This document shows positions 34,270 through 46,344 of a stretch of DNA of 64,000 nucleotides, piece by piece (positions within the stretch are counted from its first letter, which is position 1; each line of letters begins with the position of its first letter). Under the pieces are notes generated by a model. The model did no database searches. It was not told the origin of the DNA and saw nothing but the letters and a program-made list of their open reading frames with translations. This DNA is from Alnus glutinosa (Eukaryota > Streptophyta > Magnoliopsida > Fagales > Betulaceae), in NCBI RefSeq assembly GCF_958979055.1, contig NC_084894.1, forward strand, positions 2,609,001 through 2,673,000, given 5' to 3'. Both the position numbers and the translations under genes were made by a program.

Positions 34270-35103
34270 AGTTGAAGAGGAGAGATTTTGGGAGAATTTT
34301 GGAGAAAGTGGCTCAAGAGAGGGCAGAGAAGGTGAAAGAGAGGTTATTTGGGGAAAGATCCTGAGATGAAGCTCTGTTTTTGAGGTGAAACAGAGGTGAA
34401 GGAGGAGCACGTGGGAGTAGAGAGGCCGAACCAGGTGATGGTTCCTCAAGGCACAGCAACGGATAAGCAGGAGAACAGAAACAGAGGTGTTTGATAGAAT
34501 GCCTCAAAGAGAGTAAAGAGTAAGGAAAACTCTTGTAGAGCTTCCTCAAGGCACTGCCCGTGTGAGCTGTGTGAGCATGGCTCACACGGGCTGTGCTACA
34601 GCCAAAGGAAGAGGAACAACAGGATCAGGGCGTTAGCCAAAGGGCTCTGATACCATGAAAGAATTGATGGAAGAACTGGTTTGGTTAACTTACCAAAGCC
34701 AGATAATTTTCTTTTATTTATAGAGCAACTCAAGGTAAATCAGTACAAGGTTTACAGAAACAGAAAAATCACAGAATGCAGAAAAGGGAAATGCTATGAC
34801 TAGAGTGTGTGCTGTGTTAATGAGCAGAAAGTGATCCGGGAAACATGGAGCTTCAGCTTGTAGCGGGAATCCAGGTGACTAGGCTGCTGCATGCTTCTGT
34901 TGTCAGCTGCTGTGAGAGAGCAAGTCAGGAAAGAGGAAAGAGGCTTGTGCTGAGTTTGAGGAGCAGATCCGGAAGACATGGAGCAGGAATCCAGGGGAAG
35001 GGAGGCTGCAGGCTATTGGTCTGACAAGTAGCTGTTGCTGTAAGAAGGCTCTCCTTTGCTGATTTTCAAGCTAGTGTTGAGGTTCTGATTTTATCCTCTA
35101 ACA
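32315..35103 (-). mobile_element. Non-autonomous LTR retrotransposon (2.8 kb, no coding)
   Basis: Two 448-bp LTRs (32315-32762 and 34656-35103) with about three differences, target duplication GGAAT (32310-32314 and 35104-35108), and primer site directly beside the right LTR (34644-34655), so the orientation is minus. The complement of a polypurine tract (CCCCCTCGC) follows the left LTR. The 1.9-kb interior shows no gag or pol in any frame; it is built from degenerate repeats. The LTR has a TATAAATA box in element orientation. Size and lack of coding suit a TRIM/LARD-like element that depends on proteins from elsewhere. It sits in an intron of the NEK remnant, and the uninterrupted intron is seen at about 5335-5345 in copy 1. 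About 0.3 million years by LTR divergence. Confidence 0.9.
32880..33910 (-). repeat. Degenerate internal repeats of the non-autonomous LTR element
   Basis: At least eight imperfect repeats of a block of about 100-120 bp with the recurrent core 'gggccaactatgggccaa', 'ttttaactgtaccacaaggc' and 'acattacctcaagcaag', interspersed with poly-T runs. No open frame is conserved between repeats. Confidence 0.75.
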
Positions 35104-35353
35104 GGAATTATACAACTAAGATTGGATGTAATTTAGAATGCAGGAAACAATTAATCAAGAGCATGTTAAGAAAGAACCCAGACCACAGACCAACAGTGAG
35201 TTCAAATGACCAAACTCTATCATATCTTTTTGAAAGCAATGATTTGTTGGTCTGAAACCTTTACCACATTTTAGGCTGCAGAGCTGCTGAGGCATCCCCA
35301 TTTACAACCATAACTTGCTCAATTGTCCAATATATCAACTGTTTTTATTCCAG

Positions 35354-36222
35354 TGAAGTCTGAATGCAGCAGCAAAATTAGACCAAAACGAACCCAACTG
35401 TCTAACAAAGTTAGTGTTGGAAAAGACACCAGAGGTGGAAAGGCAAGGTCTTCAAAGAATTTGGGAAGTGATCAGGTAGTAAAAGCACATGCATTCAGTA
35501 ATGCCCCGGCAAAGGAAACCAACATCTATGGTTTTGTTGAAATTGAAGTTGAGACAACATCTAAAGCGGCAAAGGGTTCTAGAGCTATCTCCAATTCTGT
35601 TGAAAACATTGGAAATGCCAACTCAGAAACTACCTTGGTGGATATTTTGTCAGCACATGAAGATAGGAAACAAGGGTGTGCCTCTAAGAACTCTCAGATG
35701 CAAGAGGAACAGCCTCTTGTCAGAGAAGCTCAGATAAAGGGTGGGAGTGCCAATGAGAAACGTCATAAGATAGTGGCAACTTCATGTGCAAATTGCACCA
35801 GTCGTGATGGCCTTTCAGGTTACCAAATGGCATCAGAAAATGCATTATTAGCAAGTAAAGTCGCACCTCCATGTGAAAATGAATTCAATGGAAGAGAAGA
35901 TAGTCTTATCTCTTGTAAGAAAAAGGGGAAAGAAGATATTCACGAATTGAATGGAGCTTCTAGTGACATCTCATCAATGAGTACGCTGTCCTTGGTTCTT
36001 GGTGATGAAACAAGGATTGAATGGGACCCCCAAACTCAGCAAAGAGCAGAAAGTCTGGAGTCACTACTAGAGATCTGTTCAGATTTACTAAAACAGGAAA
36101 GACTTGAGGAACTTGCAGGGGTGTTAAGACCTTTTGGTGAAGAAGCTGTTTCATCAAGAGAAACAGCAATTTGGCTGACACAGAGCCTAATGAATACTCG
36201 CAAAACTGGCAGTGTAGCCTAG
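35354..36222 (+). pseudogene. C-terminal exon of the NEK5/NEK6-like gene (open frame)
   Basis: Open for about 289 codons to TAG at 36220, starting after a TTTTTATTCCAG acceptor. The first half is Ser/Lys-rich and low in recognisable motifs (KIRPKRTQLSNKVSVG, ETTLVDILS). The last 60 residues (AESLESLLEICSDLL, EELAGVLRPFGEEAVSS, RETAIWLTQSL) match the conserved C-terminal end of plant NEK5/NEK6 proteins as I recall them. It has stayed open although the kinase part is destroyed, so the decay is recent or the exon is under some constraint. It lies tail-to-tail with RLP-D, about 440 bp away. Confidence 0.75.
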
Positions 36223-36661
36223 CAGAATGGAATTTGAATGGTTCTTCACTTGTAATATCTATATTTATATTTTTATTGTTAAGAGTGACATGTGTCACCG
36301 TTCTATTGTTTAGTTTTCACATTTCTTGAAGAAATTTTTACAATCTCTTAAGTTCTATTTGTTATGCCCTCAATTGCACAACTGGATGAATCAAAATCAC
36401 TCTAAAATTCAGTGAGGGAGGCCATGCCACACATGAAAATCTTGAGAGACTGTCAAAATGACCAAAGTAATCAAGATTAATTAATTTTCTGCACAATGGG
36501 GATCACATTGACCATACATTGAAAATATGAAAACTAACAAAACCATAAATTAGTCGAATAGAAACTTGAAAAACCAAATTGATGACAGACTCTAAATAGA
36601 CCAAATTGGTAATAGACTCTAAAGTGACCAATATGCAATTTTAAAGAAGAAGAATATACGC
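36223..36661. other. Intergenic between NEK terminal exon and RLP-D
   Basis: About 440 bp: the NEK 3-prime flank, then the standard RLP 3-prime flank ('gaaaaccaaattgatgacag', 'gaccaatatgcaattttaaag'). Convergent gene ends; no further gene. Confidence 0.7.
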
Positions 36662-38809
36662 CTATCTTTTACTTAGGTCCATGAATTGAAAATATGCAAC
36701 TCTCCACTTATAGCTAAAAAGTAATGGACCACAAACTCCCCAAAAACCTGTAATAAAGCCAAGAATCACAGCAATTGAAAACCATGGGATTCTAGGCCCA
36801 TTGTCCTCATCCCGAATGTCTTCCTTGTTGCTAACAATATGGGCACACTCATGTGGAAGTGGGGGGCCACAAAGTCCAGGGTTGCCCTCATATGCAGAGG
36901 TATCAAAGCTCTGGAGTTGAGTGCCTGATGGTATTGGTCCATGCAAATTGTTGTTTGCAACACTAAATCTATGCAAGAAATGTAGACCACTTAGTGATGC
37001 TGGTATTTCGCCGGACAACCGATTTTCAACGAGGTCCAATTCTTCCAAGTTTGTGAGCTCAGACAGTTGGTCAGGAATGTTTCCTGAGAAGTTGTTATGA
37101 CTGAGATCAAGAGCATGGAGCAACTTCAAACGGCCGATCTCAACGGGAATGTTGCCACTAAGACTATTGTTTCCAACAGATATTGAAGGGTACATGTTCG
37201 AGAGAAAATTGTATTGGATAGTACTTCTTTTGGAAACAACTATTGGTAAATCCAAACGACTAGCAGCTACTAGAGCCTTTGGTGACATTAATGCTGGCAA
37301 TGAACAAAGTTCCTTTGGGAATTCACCTGAAATGAGGTTTTCAGATAATTCTAAAATGAAGAGCCTTGGAAGAGTTGACAACCAACTAGGAATTGAACCT
37401 GTGATACGATTCGAAGATAGAGCTAGAAATTCTAGCTTCTTAAGCTTAGATAGCCATGAAGGCAATTGACCAGTAAGTTGGCTTCCAGAAAGAGCCAAAG
37501 CTCGGACATTTTCAAATCCATCAGAACCCAAAACATTGTCATCACCTGGCATTGCCTCGTGTAGAAAATTTCCTCCAATGAGGACTATGGTGAGTGGCTT
37601 GCAACGCATCAAAATCTTGATTGTATTTGTGATATTGATTAGCCTAATGTCAACAAGTGAAAGGAAGGACAAGAATTTCAATTGAACCACCTCAGGCGGG
37701 ATTGGTCCCTCTAGTTGGTTTTCGCTGAGTCGAACTGCTATTAAGGACTTGCATGAGAAAAGGCTAACCGGAATATTACCGGAAAAGTAATTAGTCCCCA
37801 AATCAACTACGGTAAGTTGATGAAGACTAGAGAAATTAAAGGTAGAGATGTCTCCTTCAAGAAAATTGAACCGTAAAATCAATTGTATGAGATTTGTGCA
37901 ATTCATCAAAGATGGAGGCAGAGAACCTGTTAAGGAGTTTGTATGAAGGATTAGGTGCTTTAATTTGGAGAGCTTTCCAATATTCTGAGGGAGCTTGCCA
38001 CTCAATTTATTGCCATATAACTCAAGGTTAGTGAGTTTGGTAAGGTTCATAATGTCAATACTAATGGGTCCTGAAAGATTATTGAAAGGTAAGGAGATTT
38101 CTTCTAACCCTGTCACATTGTATATATCATGAGGAAGCAGTCCTACGAGAGAATTAAAACCTGCTCGAAAAACCTTTAGTTTGGAACATGCCCCTAGCCC
38201 ACTAGGAATTTGGCCACTATGATAATTATGGGAGAAATCAAGGAACCTGACCAAAGAAGAATTAATGCAAGGAAAGGAAGGAATAGGGCCTATGAAATAA
38301 TTGTTGCTGACATTGAGCTCGGTCAACCTCCATGCTCGTTGAAGGAATGAAGATTGGATTATCTCGTTGAAGTAATTGCTGGATATATCAACAATTCGAA
38401 GAGAGGAAGGCCAGCTAGATAGATTTCCAAAGAGATGGTTGTAGCTCAAATCAAGGACTTTGAGTTGATTCAAGGACACAAACAATCCTTTGGGGAGAGG
38501 ACCCGAAAGTGAATTGTGGGAGAGATTGAGGTGGGAGAGCTGTGTGAGGTTTCCAAGAGAGGGAGATATACTCCCAATGAGGCCTTTAGAAGGTAACCAA
38601 ATATGGGTGACTTGACGTTTATGATCACAAGAAATGCCTTCCCAGTGGCAACAATCAATTGAAGACCAATTTAGTGGAGGAGAAGACGTATTGTTGAAGG
38701 CCAAGGACAACAGAGAGTGGCGGTCTATTTGGTTGCAGGCATGATTCGTGGAGAAAATACAAAAGAGAAACAAGGTGAAGGGGAGATGATAAGGCTTTGA
38801 ATATGGCAT
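36662..38809 (-). CDS. RLP-D: intact LRR receptor-like protein with short tail
   Basis: Single-exon frame of 715 codons from the ATG at 38809 (MPYSKPYHLPFTLFLFCIF, signal peptide); the frame stays open upstream without a better start. Order of parts: LRR cap with DCCHWEGISCD, about 20 LRRs, island loop with AASRLDLPIV before the last LRRs, NPGLCGPPL, acidic linker, transmembrane helix AVILGFITGFWGVCGPLLF and a tail of only about 16 residues (SYKWRVAYFQFMDLSKR). Compared with copies B and G, an extra base near the end shifts the frame after MD and brings an early stop. The ectodomain matches PSY1R/RLP2-type proteins; no kinase domain. By family knowledge it should sit in the plasma membrane and need a co-receptor kinase. 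TATA box at 38884-38891. Ligand unknown. Confidence 0.92.
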   Translation of the reverse strand: MPYSKPYHLPFTLFLFCIFSTNHACNQIDRHSLLSLAFNNTSSPPLNWSSIDCCHWEGISCDHKRQVTHIWLPSKGLIGSISPSLGNLTQLSHLNLSHNSLSGPLPKGLFVSLNQLKVLDLSYNHLFGNLSSWPSSLRIVDISSNYFNEIIQSSFLQRAWRLTELNVSNNYFIGPIPSFPCINSSLVRFLDFSHNYHSGQIPSGLGACSKLKVFRAGFNSLVGLLPHDIYNVTGLEEISLPFNNLSGPISIDIMNLTKLTNLELYGNKLSGKLPQNIGKLSKLKHLILHTNSLTGSLPPSLMNCTNLIQLILRFNFLEGDISTFNFSSLHQLTVVDLGTNYFSGNIPVSLFSCKSLIAVRLSENQLEGPIPPEVVQLKFLSFLSLVDIRLINITNTIKILMRCKPLTIVLIGGNFLHEAMPGDDNVLGSDGFENVRALALSGSQLTGQLPSWLSKLKKLEFLALSSNRITGSIPSWLSTLPRLFILELSENLISGEFPKELCSLPALMSPKALVAASRLDLPIVVSKRSTIQYNFLSNMYPSISVGNNSLSGNIPVEIGRLKLLHALDLSHNNFSGNIPDQLSELTNLEELDLVENRLSGEIPASLSGLHFLHRFSVANNNLHGPIPSGTQLQSFDTSAYEGNPGLCGPPLPHECAHIVSNKEDIRDEDNGPRIPWFSIAVILGFITGFWGVCGPLLFSYKWRVAYFQFMDLSKR

Positions 38810-38883
38810 GGTTCTTGGTTGATATGCCAAACCAGAAGAAAAATGGTTATGAAGTAGGCCTAAACGAACGTACACCTTGCTTG

Positions 38884-38891
38884 TATATATA
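38884..38891 (-). promoter_or_regulatory. TATA box of RLP-D
   Basis: tatatata, about 75 bp upstream of the start codon, in the same position as in copies B and C. Confidence 0.7.
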
Positions 38892-38962
38892 GCTCTCATC
38901 TGCAACTTTGCCCACGTAATTTTATAATCGTTCTGTACACGTAAAGTTTGCCCAAATTCCAA

Positions 38963-41600
38963 GTCCAGTGGGGAAATTATTTCATGGAAAATTAATGGAG
39001 TTTATTAACGTGAAGTACTCCACTTGTTTAAAGTCGGAAAGTCATACATGCTTCCAAACCATATGCCGTTGTTGGAAGTGACTAAACAGCTTTCACACTC
39101 CACTGTATATAAAACCGACTTTCTGCCCTCCATTTTAATTATCATCTTTTTTGCATTGTCTCTCCTATTATTTTAAATTTTTCAATATTTCTCCTAATTT
39201 ACTATTAAAGTTGTATTCTCTTCCTTTTGCACCAAAAATAACACAATACCATTTTTAAGCTTTTGCTTTTTTTAATTTTTTAAAAAAATCTTGTATTTTT
39301 TTTCCTCTTTTTTTTTTTTATATATAATTTTTATAATTTTTTTTTATACAAAATATTTTTGTGGAAATTTTATTTAAAAAGAATGTGTCTCTTTCAACTT
39401 TATTTTTGTTATTTAAAAAATATGTATTTGTCACATGTAAGCGGACACATGACATTTATATAGACTGGGTTGAAGAAAATTTTGGTCGGATTAGGATCGC
39501 TTACAATTATCTACATGAAGTGTAGACAATTCGGGTAGGTGATTGTGAGAGACTACTTATTAAGACCCACCTGATTAGGTAAGTGGTTGGGCAGTCCAAT
39601 TTTTATTTGGTCGGGCGAGTCACACAAGTGATCTCTTACAATCACTTATATGAATCATTTACAATTCAGACAGATAATTGTAGACGATCTTGATCCATCT
39701 TTATCGAGAAGGAAAAAAGGAGAGTGGAAATAGGGATTGCCAAATAACATTTTTTCTGCCCTTTCTTTGTCTCAATAAATTCTGCAAATTAACAAGTCTT
39801 CTTATAACTCCAAAAATCATTTTGGGACTTGAAATCCACGGCAACTGACTACTGTTGAAGTCCAATTAACAAGTCTTCTTATAACTCCAAAAATCATTTT
39901 GGGACTTGAAATCCATGGCAACTGACTACTGTTGAAGTCCAATTAACAAGTCTTCTTATAACTCCAAGAATCATTTTGGGACTTGAAATCCACGGCTACT
40001 GACTACTGTTGAAGTCCAATTAACAAGTCTTCTTATGAATCATAGAAAAGTTGTATGCAATTTATTTATTCTGCCAACCACAAACCAACGGACTCTTTTG
40101 TTGTAATTCTGCGGGTGGAATTAGATACCCTACGGGTTTATTTATTTATTTATTTTTATGATCTGGTTATAATTTTGTTTATGATCGTGTTCAATTTTGG
40201 AACATTTGTATATTCTTAAATTACAAAATTTAAGTCATTTTTAGACATCAAAACGCTTCGAAAATGCTACATATTAAAAATGTGGCATGTTATAGTTGAG
40301 AATTAAGTATATTTTCATGAGGTTCTTACTTTCCATTTTACTATCTTTAGTTTTCTGAAAAGAAAAAAAGAAGAAAGAAAAAAGAAAAAAAAAAGCTTCT
40401 TTGCAAAAGTGAAAAAAGAAACATTTTGGGAGGAAAAATCTTTGTTGGATTAAGATCGCTTACAATTATCTACATGAAGTATAGACAATTCAGGCAGGTG
40501 ATTATAAGAGACTACTTATTATGACCCACCTAACTGTGTAAGTGGTTGGGCAGTCCAATTTTTATTTGGTCAGTCGGGTCACACAAGTGATCTCTCACAA
40601 TCACTTATATGAATCATTTACAATTCAGACAGATAATTGTAGACGATCTTAATCTATCTTTATCAAGAATGAAAAAAGGAGAGTGGAAATAGGGATTGCC
40701 AAACAACATTTTTTCAGCCCTTTCTTTGTCTGAATAAATTATGCCTTGAAGTCCAATTAACAAGTCTTCTTATAACTCCAAAAATCATTTTCGGACTTGA
40801 AATCCACGGCTACTGACTATTGTTGTGGTCCTTACTCCTTATACACTCCACCTCACATTATATACCTCTTTCGTTTTTGGTAGTGGGATTGCTTGGAGCC
40901 ATTCGATTTGGGTTTTGTGGAGTTTTGTTGTTGAAAATTAGTATGAATCATAGAAAAGTTGTTTGCAATTTATTTATTCTGACAACTACAAACCAACGGA
41001 CTCTTTTGTTGTAATTCTGCGGTTGGAATTAGATAGCCTAAGGGTTTTTTTTATTTATGACCTGGTCATCATTTTGTTTATGACTAGGTTATATTTTGGA
41101 ACATTTGTATATTCTTAAATTACAAAATTTAGGTCATTTTTAGGCATCGAAACGCTTCGAAAATGCCCCATTTTTAATATGAGGTTCTTGCTCCCCATTT
41201 TACTATCTTTAGTTTTCTGAAAAAAAAAAAAAAAAAAAAGCCGTCTTTGTAAAAGTGAAAAAAGAAATATTTTGGTAGGAAAACTCTTTTTGGTTGTCTC
41301 GATAATATGCCCCACATTTTTAACATGCAGCATTTTTCAAGTGTTTCGATGCCTAGAAATGGACTAAATTTCATTATTTGAAAATTTACATTTTCTTTAA
41401 AATTTTAGGGGATCCTAATCCATTATTGAGCACTGCCTTTTTGTTCTGTTTTCATATTTATGGAAGAACTTTTTGTTCTCTCTTTTCATTATGCATCGAA
41501 AATCTGCACAAGATATAAAAGTTTAAGCACCGCTCGTTATGCCCTGTTAAAGGATAGAAATCATTTGCGATAACTGTTGAATTGTATTTTCTAAATTAAT
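38963..41600. other. Upstream spacer of RLP-D with internal duplication
   Basis: 38963-39420 is related to the B and C upstream spacers. Then 39470-40420 is repeated as 40440-41300 (shared blocks 'gatcgcttacaattatctac', 'gtcacacaagtgatctc', 'aacatttgtatattctta'), with a 77-bp triplication in the first copy. No gene recognised; open frames are short and unlike known proteins. Confidence 0.7.
39791..40021. repeat. 77-bp unit, three tandem copies
   Basis: Units start at 39791, 39868 and 39945, each with 'aacaagtcttcttataactcc' shortened variants and 'tgttgaagtccaatt', with one to two differences between units. Only a single unit exists in the paralogous block at about 40755-40830. Confidence 0.9.
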
Positions 41601-42162
41601 GTTCTGTTTGTTTCGACGTAAAATATTTTCCGTCGTAAAATATTTGAACGAAATCATTTTTTAGAAAAAAAAATTATTTTGCTGAAAATATTTTCCGGTG
41701 TTTACCTCATATGAAAAAATCACCAACGGTGTAAAACAAAATCCGACAACCACAGCAGAAATTTGGCATGTCCGGCCGTCGTCGCCGGATTCTAGTGAAC
41801 AAGATTCTAGCCAATTTCGTTGGAATTTGGCCTAGTTTGGCTGGAATCCAGCTGAAATTTATAAATTCTGGCAATCGGATACCAAAATTCAGGGATTTTC
41901 GGCGGTAGAGTCGGGTTACTAACAAACTCCATTGCTCGGCGGTGGCAGATTCCCACAAACGTGCGTGCAATAATGGAGAGTTTAAATCTAGAAAAACGAT
42001 TTATGTTTTTCAAAACCATAAATTGTTTTCCAAAAATTAAAGAGGCTTTTATGGTCAAATTGAAAATAATTTTCGTTGATCATTATTTTTTCGCTTTCAC
42101 CAAACGCCGAAAAATGTTAAAAATATTTCTCAGAAAACATTTTACTCCGAAATAAACAGAGC
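41601..42162. mobile_element. MITE-like element with about 30-bp inverted ends
   Basis: Left end GTTCTGTTTGTTTCGACG; right end, read inverted, GCTCTGTTTATTTCGGAG; both continue into 'taaaatattttcc'-like sequence. 562 bp with no transposase. No convincing target duplication, so the superfamily is left open. Confidence 0.6.
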
Positions 42163-42715
42163 ATACGGGATGTGGATGATTTGATTATTGTAGATTAAGG
42201 GATATATTAACTCTAATTTAAGAGATATATTTGTGTTACAATATTGATTAAATAATTAAATTTACATTTTCCTATTAGCTTAAACTTTTGGCATAAGTAG
42301 TAATTTAACCGTTTGTATTTGAAATTACTCAAATGACATGTAAAGCTTTGTAAATAGAGCTTTGTACTCAAATCAAATATGAAAGAAACATGTAGCCTAT
42401 GAGACTTTAACGTGTGGATGTAGGTTATAGGTTGAACCACCTTAATCTCAGTATCTTTCTCCTTTTAGATTATTATTTTTTTATTATTTTCTTTTTTGTA
42501 AGTCCCTTTAGATTATTATTAGTTTCTATATGCCCCCTTCCCAACAGCACATTTTCCGCAACCGGATGTATCAAAATGAGTCTAAAATTTAGTGAAGGAG
42601 GCTATGGTGTCCATGAAAAGAGACTTTCAAAATGACCAAATAAGTTGTGGATTTTCACCGCGGACCAACAGTAAATGGCTTAACAAAGTAATCAAGCTTA
42701 ATTAATTTTTCCCTC

Positions 42716-42890
42716 AATGGGATCACATTGAACCCAAATTGAAAATATAAAAACTAACAAAGCCTTAAAAATTATTGAAAGCGAAACTTGAGAAACCAAA
42801 TTGATGATAGAGTCTAAAGCGACCAATATGTGAGAGGCTTCCAAGAGAGGGAGATATATTCCCATGGAGGCCTTTAGAAGGTAACTAAAC
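42716..42890 (-). pseudogene. Mini RLP relic, copy 3
   Basis: Same collapsed RLP as at 9418-9592, slightly diverged; shared by all three spacer copies and so older than them. Confidence 0.6.
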
Positions 42891-45800
42891 GTTGTTACCG
42901 TGCACAATAATGATGAATAATATGGAATTGAAAAGAGAGAGCAAGAAAAAATCGAGACACAAATTTATATGTTTCGACAATGTGCTTACATACACCAAAG
43001 AGTGGGGCTATATTTCACTATTCAATAATTTAGGGTAACAACGTATTTTGTAAAACTCTAAAATACTCCGTATCGTACCACTGTTGCCTCCACACCCGCA
43101 CAACCTAGCTATTCGTCTTCAGGCCAACATAAACTAACGCTCCGTTCACTCCGTTCCGACAACTTGCCAACTATACTAATATTTCAGTATTACTCTTCAT
43201 GCCTGAGAGAATATTCGAGTGCACTAAGCGTTATTATTATGAATGTAAGTTGGCAGTTGAGAAGGGTAGTTGTTCCATACTAAAACAAATTTCTCATCCC
43301 TTATAGAATGATGGCGGTGACATTTGGCAAGCAAACATTTTATCTTCGAATCATTTCTTCGTTTATGTTCACAAATTCCTTTTCTTGTAACCAACTAGCC
43401 TTTCTTCTCGTTCATATCTCTAATCAGTTCCATCATATTCTTCCATTGAAGGAATAATCTTCTTGACTCTCTCCACTAAATTTGCTTAGAAGCTCTTAAA
43501 AACTTCCAAGTTTGATTAAAAAAGCCAGGTCGCATAACTGGCAAGATTCAAATTTGAAGTTGGAATCACCCTGCCATGCATGATATGAATAAAAGAACAA
43601 AACCATTCCAAAATCAAAACGAAAAATAAGGGTTGCTTGGAAACCAAAGATGACTTAGAAAAGCAGGCAGTGACTTCATAGTACTCTCTGGTGTCGTTAG
43701 TAGATTGAGAGAGAGAGAGAGAGAGTGAGTCTGATTTTGCTACAACCATCTCCCCTGTTTTTCTACTCTGTTTTGTACAGAAAAGTGCAGCGACGTATTT
43801 TGTGTCACAAGAACTGATTTGCTTTAGTTTTGCTAGCTGCCCTTGTGTGCTATGATTAATAGAATATCCTGCCAATGATTAATATAACTAAATTAGGTTC
43901 ATCTTTTGGGATGACTTTCCAGTCCAATCTTCTTCCCTACAATCCTTGAGATTAATTTTTTATTTTTATTTTAATGATGGTGTTTTGAACTTGGTGCAAA
44001 AGAGAACCTATTAATATGACTTGGAACTCTAGAGATAGAAATAAATCATGATGAAGTGAAAAATGGGTTGGCAAATGATCAAGAACCAAAGATTTGGAAG
44101 CCATAGAAAATGACCAATGAAAGTTTTTTTATTACGGCGATGCGTCAACTGTATAAAATATCATTACAGTTGGACGATATAAAATATCACCAATCCATTG
44201 AGGGCCCATTACGGCCTACCAGGCCCGAAGGACATCGGGCACAATATGCGTGTTTCTTGTTTGTATTTGTGAATGTCTTCGGCTGAATTATGGTGATACG
44301 GTCAACAGTATGAACACTCTTAATACTATTAAGACTTCTAGTGCGTGAACCAAACAAAGTGGTAGAAAAGAAGGGTCATTGGCGGATCATGAACGGTACT
44401 ACTCCTCTTTCTTGTCGTTGTCGTGGAAGAGAAGGGTGTGTGTGATGAAAATGTATGGCCAACAATTATAGACTCACGGCGGACTTAGATTGATCCTTGG
44501 CTTGGCGGTCTTGTGTGTAACTCCATCTTATTGGATGAACCACCGGTCGGTTTAAAATATCACCAATCCACGGAGGGCCCATTACGGCCTACAAGTCCCA
44601 ATGGCCAATGGGCAATTAAATTATGTATGTTTCTTGTTTGTATTTGTAAATGTCTTCGGCTGAAGTACGGTGATGCGGTCAACTTTATGAACACTCTTAA
44701 TACTTTTAAGACTTTTGGGCGTGAACTAAACATAGTCGTAGAAAAGAAGGGTCAGTGACGAATCATGAATGGTATTGCTCCTCTTTCTTGTTGTTGTCGG
44801 TGACAACGAGTGGAAGAGTAGGGTGTTTGTGACAAAAATGTATGACCAACAATTTTTAGACTAACGATGGGCTTATAGATTGATCCTCGGCTTGGCGGTC
44901 TTGTGTGTAACTCCATCTTAATTATTGGATGAACCACCAGCCGGTTCAACTTCCATAAACATCACTTTGACTTTATTTTCTTCAATCTTTTGTTGCTTTA
45001 GTTAAGACATTTATTTCTAAAATGAAGTTGTAGCCTATCCTTGTTCTAGTCTACGGTTGTTAATTGATCGTCTCTATTGTCTTTTTCTTCCTTTTTTTTT
45101 CTTTCTTTTATATATAGATATATATATATATATGTCGGCTACAACTTACTCCTATTAATTAAATCTGGCTGACCGAAAAATTTGACCGGGAAGTTTTGCC
45201 ATATGGAGTGATTAGTGACTTAATTTTCGGAGTCTGATATCAACTTTGCATATATATATCCAAGTGTTATCACATGATGACATGATGCGATATCTTAAAT
45301 TATGTCCCAAAGGATTTTCCATATTCGTGGTTGCCCAGAATTCATTTATCATTAAATATGTCAAATTTTACAATTAGTTGTTTAGACTCTCAATAATCAA
45401 TCGGTTGTCAAATCATCTATGATTTAAGGGAAAAACTAAAAAAACACCACTTGCACACTCTATACACACATACCCTTTTACATAGGGTGGAACGCACTAC
45501 ATGTGGGCCCTACTCCATGTGATAAGATGGGTGTGTATGGAGTGTGTAAGGGGTGCTTTTGTAACGGTATCCATACCAACCGTTTTTCCCCCACTATTGG
45601 CTATTTCAGCTATTGGGTTTACTTTTCAATCCCTTCTGGACTCCTCTTAGTAAACTATGCTTGTTCTGAAATGCTTATGAGAAACTTGCTCCCAAGGCCT
45701 TCATTGCACCACCTCTTCTTCTATCGAAGTTTGTAATGATATCTAATGATGAAGGAGTATATTAGGATAAAGAAGAGGAAGAGGAAGGCGTGGAGTTTGG

Positions 45801-46116
45801 ATGAGAAGATGATACGAAAAAGAGGAAGAAGAGTTTCATTGAGGAAACAAAGAACAGGGTTGAGATGAGGATTGAATTAGTTGAAGAGAAGGTTGAGAAA
45901 ATCAATGAAGAGGATAAGCCAGAAACGTTGAATGTCCATCACCCATTGTTCGAAGCATTCAAACGTTCGGCAAAATAGAAATTTTTTAAAAAAGTCCAAA
46001 ATCTCACACTTTACCAACTGACAACCAACTTTAATATCTTTAAGTTATAACTAGAGCATATTTAACCCTAATTAATATGCATGGTATTACATATAGACTT
46101 GCTTGGACTATTGCAT

Positions 46117-46147
<31 letters not shown>

Positions 46148-46275
46148 TTTTGCACCTCCCATCTACCCTGTTTTTTGCTCTGTTTTATGTAAAACAAAAT
46201 TGCAAAAAATGTATTTTGTTTCATAAGAATTTATTTACTTTATAATTTTTTTTTTCAGTCTTAGTTGAACTTAAT

Positions 46276-46344
46276 GAGTAATTCTACATGTATATTAAGT
46301 GTCCATAAAAAAATAAGGTGGCTTAATGTACATGTAGAATTACT
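46276..46344. mobile_element. 69-bp hairpin MITE, copy 2
   Basis: Exact positional counterpart (offset 34400 bp) of 11876-11944, with the same TGAACTTAAT flanks. Confidence 0.65.

Larger units (their letters stand above)
24661..36222 (+). pseudogene. NEK5/NEK6-like protein kinase gene, partial and split by two retroelements (copy 2)
   Basis: Exon-like pieces in kinase order: a possible GDFGL piece after a splice acceptor at 24667; VVGTP... to the GYKSDIWSL region, divided by the gypsy element (25279-25328 and 31883-31915); CCMFEIAAHQPAFRAP (32006-32055); DLAGLVNKINRSYMS (32177-32250); KQLIKSMLRKNPDHRPT (35144-35195); AELLRHPHLQP (35275-35309); and a long terminal exon. An extra base in the first exon shifts the frame after TPIY. 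The intron after the 32250 exon holds a second LTR element. The N-lobe is not seen, and the segment normally following HPHLQP is missing. The family (NIMA-related kinases, Ser/Thr) regulates microtubules and directional growth in plants. This copy cannot encode a kinase. Confidence 0.85.

Noticed and set aside
34048-34449. Open frames near the right LTR of the non-autonomous element
   Set aside because: Short, cross a poly-A/T tract, no gag-like motifs and not in a conserved position relative to the primer site.
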